Positions 5,511 to 7,267 of a DNA stretch of 7,267 bases are shown here, in pieces. Under the pieces are notes generated by a model, which saw only the letters and a list, made by a program, of their open reading frames with translations, had not been told where the DNA came from and made no database searches. The position numbers and the translations under genes are program-made. Origin of the DNA: Candidatus Omnitrophota bacterium (GTDB lineage Bacteria > Omnitrophota > Gorgyraeia > Gygaellales > Profunditerraquicolaceae); assembly GCA_028714055.1 (NCBI GenBank), contig JAQTNB010000057.1, positions 1 to 7,267 of the forward strand, written 5' to 3'. Position 1 is the stretch's first letter; each line of letters opens with the position of its first letter.

Positions 5511-7267
5511 ATGGCAAAAGCAATAGGAATAGACCTGGGAACATCAAATTCAGCGGCAGCGGTCATGGAGGGAGGCAGGCCCGTGATCATCCCCTCGGCA
5601 GAGGGCGCGGGAGTCGCTTCGGGAAAGGCATTCCCTTCATTCGTTGCTTTCACCAAGGATGACCAGCGCCTGGTCGGAGAGCCGGCGCGAAGGCAGGCGG
5701 CGATCAACGCGGAAGGCACGATCCAGGCTGCCAAGCGCAAAATGGGCACGGACCATAAATTCCGCGTCCACGGCAAGGAATACACTCCGCAGCAGATCTC
5801 GGCGTTCATCCTGCAGAAGATCAAGCAGGATGCCGAGGCGTATCTCGGAGAGCAGGTAGAAGAGGTCGTGATCACCTGCCCCGCGTATTTTGACGATAAC
5901 CAGCGCACCGCCACAAAGGATGCCGGAGAGATCGCGGGGTTAAAGGTGCTCAGGATAATCAACGAGCCTACCGCAGCCTGCCTTGCCTATGGGCTGGAAA
6001 AGGCCGGCAAGGAACTGAAGATCCTGGTCTTTGACTTCGGCGGCGGGACCCTTGACGTTACCATCATGGAGATGTGGAAAGAGGGAGGCTTTAAGGTCGT
6101 TGCCACAAACGGCGATACGCAGCTGGGCGGCACGGACATGGATAACGCCCTTATCGGCCATGTGGTCAAGGAATTCCAGCGCGAGACAGGTATCGACCTG
6201 AAGAACGATAAGATGGCGATGCAGCGCCTCAGAGAAGCGGTAGAGAAGGCAAAGATAGAGCTTTCCAGCACCCTCACGACGGATATCAACCTTCCTTTTA
6301 TCACGGCTGACGCGGGCGGCCCAAAGCACCTGACCATGTCGCTTACCAGGGCAAAGCTTGAAGAGCTTATCGGCCCGATCGTGGACAGATGCCGCGGCCC
6401 GCTTGAGATGGCGTTGAAAGACGCGCGTGAAGTCTTTGAGAAGGAAGGCGTGAATTTCGGCGAAAAGGGCGTGGATAAGATCATCATGGTCGGCGGCCCC
6501 ACGAGGATGCCTATCGTGCAGAAATTCGTGGAAGACTATTTCGGCAAAAAGATCGAGCGCGGCGTGGACCCGATGGAATGCGTTGCCATGGGCGCGGCTA
6601 TCCAGGCAGCCATCATCAAGGGTGAAGTCAAAGACGTGCTGTTGCTGGATGTGACCCCGCTTTCCCTGGGGATCGAAACGCTCGGAGGCGTCAATACCAA
6701 GCTCATCGAGCGCAATACCACTATTCCCAGCAGGAAGAGCCAGATCTTCTCAACCGCCGCGGATAACCAGACCGCGGTTACCATCCGCGTCATCCAGGGA
6801 GAACGCCAGATGGCGGACGCCGAAGGCAACGTTGAACTGGGGAGGTTTGACCTGGTGGGTATTCCATCTGCACCCAGGGGTGTGCCTCAGGTAGAAGTCA
6901 CCTTTGACATAGACGCCAACGGCATCGTGCATGTGTCTGCCAAAGACCTGGGCACCGGTAAAGAGCAGTCCATACGCATTACCGCACCCAAGAAACTCTC
7001 CAAGGAAGAGATCGAGAAGATGGTCAAGGAGGCTGAGAAGTTCGCCGCGGAAGATTCCAAGAAAAAAGAAGAGGTCGAGGCGATCAACCAGGCGGACCAG
7101 CTCGTCTATGCAACGGAAAAATCGCTTAAGGAATTCGGCGACAAGGTATCGCAGACGGAGCGCGCCGATATTGAGGTAAAGCTTAACGACTTAAAGGGCG
7201 CGATCAAGGATAAAAACCTCGACAGGATCAAGAAAGGCATGGAAGACTTGACCAAGGCTTCGCATAA
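5511..7267 (+). CDS. dnaK: Chaperone DnaK (Hsp70), 3' end outside window
   Basis: DnaK is the ATP-driven Hsp70 that binds exposed hydrophobic segments of client proteins, working with DnaJ and GrpE and feeding ClpB. The window holds 585 codons plus two bases and no stop, so perhaps 25-50 residues of the C-terminal lid and tail are missing. NBD: phosphate 1 IDLGTSNS (7-14), Lys75 in AAKRKMG, phosphate 2 VFDFGGGTLD (173-182) with the equivalent of E. coli Thr199, adenosine loop VGGPTRMP (327-334). Linker VLLLD (376-380). The SBD-beta begins VTPLSLGIETLGG (381-393) and runs to about 490; the helical lid follows. The usual Gram-negative insert after KRKMG is absent (direct step to TDHKFRVHGKEYTPQQIS), and LGTSNSAAAV recalls archaeal and Gram-positive DnaK. 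Extra residues lie at about 306-320. Frame is continuous throughout. A perfect ribosome binding site fixes the start. Confidence 0.97.
   Translation, partial: MAKAIGIDLGTSNSAAAVMEGGRPVIIPSAEGAGVASGKAFPSFVAFTKDDQRLVGEPARRQAAINAEGTIQAAKRKMGTDHKFRVHGKEYTPQQISAFILQKIKQDAEAYLGEQVEEVVITCPAYFDDNQRTATKDAGEIAGLKVLRIINEPTAACLAYGLEKAGKELKILVFDFGGGTLDVTIMEMWKEGGFKVVATNGDTQLGGTDMDNALIGHVVKEFQRETGIDLKNDKMAMQRLREAVEKAKIELSSTLTTDINLPFITADAGGPKHLTMSLTRAKLEELIGPIVDRCRGPLEMALKDAREVFEKEGVNFGEKGVDKIIMVGGPTRMPIVQKFVEDYFGKKIERGVDPMECVAMGAAIQAAIIKGEVKDVLLLDVTPLSLGIETLGGVNTKLIERNTTIPSRKSQIFSTAADNQTAVTIRVIQGERQMADAEGNVELGRFDLVGIPSAPRGVPQVEVTFDIDANGIVHVSAKDLGTGKEQSIRITAPKKLSKEEIEKMVKEAEKFAAEDSKKKEEVEAINQADQLVYATEKSLKEFGDKVSQTERADIEVKLNDLKGAIKDKNLDRIKKGMEDLTKASH

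Noticed and set aside
5486..6502. Open frames on the - strand inside dnaK, and short + frames at 5441-5662, 5644-5859 and 6931-7179
   Set aside because: They lie inside the conserved DnaK or GrpE coding frame, are Arg/Ser-rich, lack ribosome binding sites and show no family motif.
1..7267. tRNA, rRNA, CRISPR array, insertion sequence or phage material
   Set aside because: Nearly every base is accounted for by conserved housekeeping genes and short regulatory gaps. No repeat-spacer pattern, transposase, terminal repeat or RNA gene is visible.

Overview
The window is a bacterial heat-shock and protein-quality-control cluster with every gene on the + strand: hflX (3' part) - hspR - clpB - hrcA - grpE - dnaK (5' part, running off the end). 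Composition is moderate, about half G+C by eye, and the genes are tightly packed. Features that set the lineage apart are a short MerR-type HspR next to a CIRCE/HrcA system, a shortened HrcA, and a DnaK without the large insert typical of proteobacterial DnaK. This looks like an uncultivated, non-proteobacterial lineage. Omnitrophota or another PVC-like candidate phylum is my best guess, but that is inference and not firm.

Layout: 1-957 is the end of the ribosome-associated GTPase HflX. 958-1064 is a 107-base gap with no CIRCE but a very good sigma70-type promoter for hspR. 1065-1328 encodes the 87-residue repressor HspR. 1329-1424 carries a perfect CIRCE operator, a probable promoter and a good ribosome binding site for clpB. 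1425-4034 is full-length ClpB. 4035-4120 carries a second promoter and a one-mismatch CIRCE. From there hrcA, grpE and dnaK follow with gaps of 2 and 26 bases and no internal promoter seen, so they look like one operon. dnaJ may follow beyond the window.

How it fits together: HrcA, which needs GroEL for activity in studied bacteria, should repress both clpB and its own hrcA-grpE-dnaK operon through the two CIRCE sites. HspR, which in other bacteria uses DnaK as corepressor and binds HAIR repeats, is encoded directly upstream of clpB from a promoter without CIRCE. DnaK with its exchange factor GrpE hands aggregates to ClpB for disaggregation, so both arms of the disaggregase machine sit under a shared switch. 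HflX splits stalled ribosomes under heat stress in E. coli and fits the theme, though it may be adjacent only by chance.

Most notable observations: ClpB has a Leu-Gly-Phe tripeptide at the position where ClpC/ClpA carry their ClpP-docking loop; HrcA lacks about 95 residues of its usual central region; two heat-shock repressors are encoded side by side; and DnaK is of the short, Gram-positive/archaeal-like type. This is a recognisable chaperone locus with unusual variants. I see no wholly new system in it.
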